DNA of 64,000 bases from Fulvivirga imtechensis AK7 (GTDB taxonomy: Bacteria; Bacteroidota; Bacteroidia; Cytophagales; Cyclobacteriaceae), in the NCBI RefSeq assembly GCF_000331535.1, contig NZ_AMZN01000003.1, forward strand, positions 1-64,000. The letters are read 5' to 3'. The translations under genes were made by a program, and so were the position numbers. The number at the start of each line of letters is the position of its first letter. The stretch's first letter is position 1. The notes below the pieces were generated by a model. That model made no database searches, had not been told where the DNA came from, and was given only the letters and a program-made list of their open reading frames with translations. Shown here piece by piece: positions 62,249 to 64,000 of the stretch.

Positions 62249-64000
62249 ATGAGATCACTTTATTTTTTCGTGGTGCCGGCAGTTTTATTTGCCTGTGCAT
62301 CACAGCAAAAGGAAGAATTTGAGAATGAGAAAGTTAAGAAGTATACCATCGAGCAGTTCATGGACAATGAAAGTGTATTTGGCGGGAGTTTTTCTGCTGA
62401 TAAGTCCAACGTGCTGGTAACTAGCAATCGCTCAGGTATTTTCAATATGTATACTGTCCCCACCGATAGTGGAGCTTTTAATCCGGTGAGTCAGTCGGAC
62501 AGCTCCTCGATATATGCCATTTCTTACTTCCCTGAAGACGATCGTATTTTATTCAGAATGGACAACAATGGCGATGAGATCTTCCATATTTATATGCGCG
62601 ATCAGGAGGGGCAGGTGACTGAACTTACGCCCGATAAAGGTGCAAGAGCAGTTTTTTACGCTTGGGCCCATGATGGAAAAAGCTTTTTTTACGGGTACAA
62701 CAAACGCGACAAGCGATTGATGGATGTGTATGAAATGGATATTGAGACAATGAAGCCTGAGCTCATTTACGAAATGGAGAGTGGATATAATTTCGGTGGT
62801 ATCTCCGATGATAAAAAATATATGGCGCTGACCTATGCCATTAACACTAATGACTCTGACCTATATCTTTACAACTTCGAAACGAAGGAGAAAAAGAAGA
62901 TCAACCAGACGCAGAGTGGTAATAGTGCGGCTGATTTTGGGGTGAACAGCGACTTCCTGTATTATCTCACAGATGCAGGATCTGAGTTTTCGCACCTGAT
63001 GAAATACGACATGAAGAGTGGAAGTATCGAGAAAGCCTTTGAAGCAGACTGGGATGTTTCCTTTGCGTATTTTTCTCATGGTGGAAAATATCAATTAATG
63101 TTGATCAATGCTGATGGTAAGAATGAGATAAGAATATTGAATACGGAAACGAATGAGGTTGTTGAGTTTCCCACATTTGAGAGTGGCGATATTACCAGCG
63201 TGAATATCTCCAGGGATGAATCAATGATGAGTTTTTATGTTGGCAGCTCCAGCACTCCCTCTAATCTTTATGTCTACGATATCGGATCCGGTGCTTACCG
63301 GCAATTAATCAACACGCTCAACAGTGAAATCGATAAAGATGACCTTGTAACCGCTGAAGTAGTAAGGTATGAATCTTTTGATGGAGTGAAGATCCCCGCC
63401 ATTTATTACAAACCCAAGCAGGCGTCTGCAGATGCCAAAGTGCCAGCGTTGGTGTGGGTACATGGTGGTCCGGGTGGCCAGTCAAGGCAGGGGTATTCAG
63501 GACTTATCCAGTACCTGGTCAACCATGGTTATGCCGTGCTGGCAGTAAATAATCGTGGCAGCAGTGGCTATGGCAAGACATTCTACCAAATGGACGATCA
63601 GCGGCATGGTGAAGAAGATCTTAAAGATTGTGTCGAGGGTAAAAACTGGCTGGCTGAACAAGAAAGTATAGACGGTGAAAGGATCGGCATTATAGGCGGG
63701 TCGTATGGAGGCTTTATGGTAATGGCAGCATTGACACGTACTCCCGAAGCCTTCGATGTGGGTGTGAATATTTTCGGTGTGACTAACTGGCTTCGAACCC
63801 TGAGAAGTATTCCACCCTGGTGGGAGTCTTTTAAGGATGCATTATACAAGGAGATGGGTGATCCGAATACTGCAGATTCCGTACGACTATATGAGATATC
63901 CCCACTATTCCATACTGAAAATGTCACCAAGCCATTAATGGTCCTTCAGGGGTCACAAGATCCACGTGTGTTGCAGGTGGAATCAGATGAGATTGTGGCT
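62249..64000 (+). CDS. S9-family serine peptidase (partial, runs off the window)
   Basis: 584 codons are present; the 3' end lies outside. The lipoprotein-like signal (MRSLYFFVVPAVLFACAS) is followed by a beta-propeller (about 45-370, repeated FSADKSNVLVTS and YLTDAGSEFSHL-type blades), then an alpha/beta hydrolase domain with VWVHGGPGGQSRQGY (about 400) and the nucleophile motif GGSYGGFM around 487. This is the prolyl oligopeptidase/S9 family, probably an exported dipeptidyl- or oligopeptidase. Asp and His of the triad lie near or past the window end. It starts 75 bp after the preceding gene. Confidence 0.9.
   Translation, partial: MRSLYFFVVPAVLFACASQQKEEFENEKVKKYTIEQFMDNESVFGGSFSADKSNVLVTSNRSGIFNMYTVPTDSGAFNPVSQSDSSSIYAISYFPEDDRILFRMDNNGDEIFHIYMRDQEGQVTELTPDKGARAVFYAWAHDGKSFFYGYNKRDKRLMDVYEMDIETMKPELIYEMESGYNFGGISDDKKYMALTYAINTNDSDLYLYNFETKEKKKINQTQSGNSAADFGVNSDFLYYLTDAGSEFSHLMKYDMKSGSIEKAFEADWDVSFAYFSHGGKYQLMLINADGKNEIRILNTETNEVVEFPTFESGDITSVNISRDESMMSFYVGSSSTPSNLYVYDIGSGAYRQLINTLNSEIDKDDLVTAEVVRYESFDGVKIPAIYYKPKQASADAKVPALVWVHGGPGGQSRQGYSGLIQYLVNHGYAVLAVNNRGSSGYGKTFYQMDDQRHGEEDLKDCVEGKNWLAEQESIDGERIGIIGGSYGGFMVMAALTRTPEAFDVGVNIFGVTNWLRTLRSIPPWWESFKDALYKEMGDPNTADSVRLYEISPLFHTENVTKPLMVLQGSQDPRVLQVESDEIVA

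Noticed and set aside
1-64000. tRNA and rRNA genes
   Set aside because: I saw no cloverleaf with a GTTCGAATCC-type arm and no rRNA-like sequence by eye; a covariance-model scan would be decisive.

Overview
The window looks like a chromosomal segment of a Bacteroidota bacterium, most likely from the Cytophagales (Fulvivirga-like). The basis is inference from gene content: TonB-type, DUF4199, DUF6265 and 2TM-domain proteins, lipoproteins with Bacteroidota-style signals, a class I lanthipeptide leader of the Bacteroidota type, start sites mostly without Shine-Dalgarno sequences, and a TAnnTTTG -7 box at one promoter. No rRNA or tRNA gene was recognised.

Layout. 1-5.3 kb: degenerate CRISPR-like repeats, a DUF6265 protein, an SPFH membrane protein, an arginine-decarboxylase-like enzyme, and a nested pair of MITE-like elements. 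5.3-21.4 kb: a large alpha-glucan/trehalose island made of two divergent operons. The minus operon is treZ, a GH57/DUF3536 protein, treY and malQ. The plus operon is glgE, a treS-maltokinase fusion and glgB. Together they can make and recycle trehalose from glucan (TreY/TreZ), turn trehalose into maltose-1-phosphate (TreS-Mak), polymerise that (GlgE) and branch the product (GlgB). 22-38 kb: an ECF sigma factor/membrane protein/TonB operon, a zinc metalloprotease, an RluA-type pseudouridine synthase, a GAF protein, an aromatic-amino-acid-type decarboxylase, coaX and several conserved small proteins, separated by repeat-rich spacers. 39-48 kb: an orphan lanthipeptide-like precursor, ferritin, a 2Fe-2S protein, a DsrE protein, a two-component system with a membrane partner, secreted or lipoproteins, and an ORF-less group II intron.

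48-62 kb is the accessory part. Two proteins have an eCIS-type DUF4157 core (HEAWH) with different C-terminal domains, one CheD/CNF-like and one OTU-like. They share 339 bp that I read as identical, and each is followed by a copy of the same ~125 bp repeat. A third, DUF4157-less protein at 60.9 kb has a similar N-terminus.

Between them (55.8-60.5 kb) is the most unusual locus: two tiny paralogous peptides with a conserved leader and two-Cys cores, a hairpin attenuator, a fusion of an isoprenyl-diphosphate-synthase-like domain with a squalene-cyclase/prenyltransferase-like barrel, and an overlapping gene that fuses a PqqD-like peptide-binding domain, an M50 membrane protease, a MauE/DoxX redox domain and a thioredoxin domain. 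This reads as a RiPP-like pathway with a terpenoid-type enzyme and redox-coupled processing. I do not recognise a characterised counterpart. The window ends inside an S9 peptidase gene.
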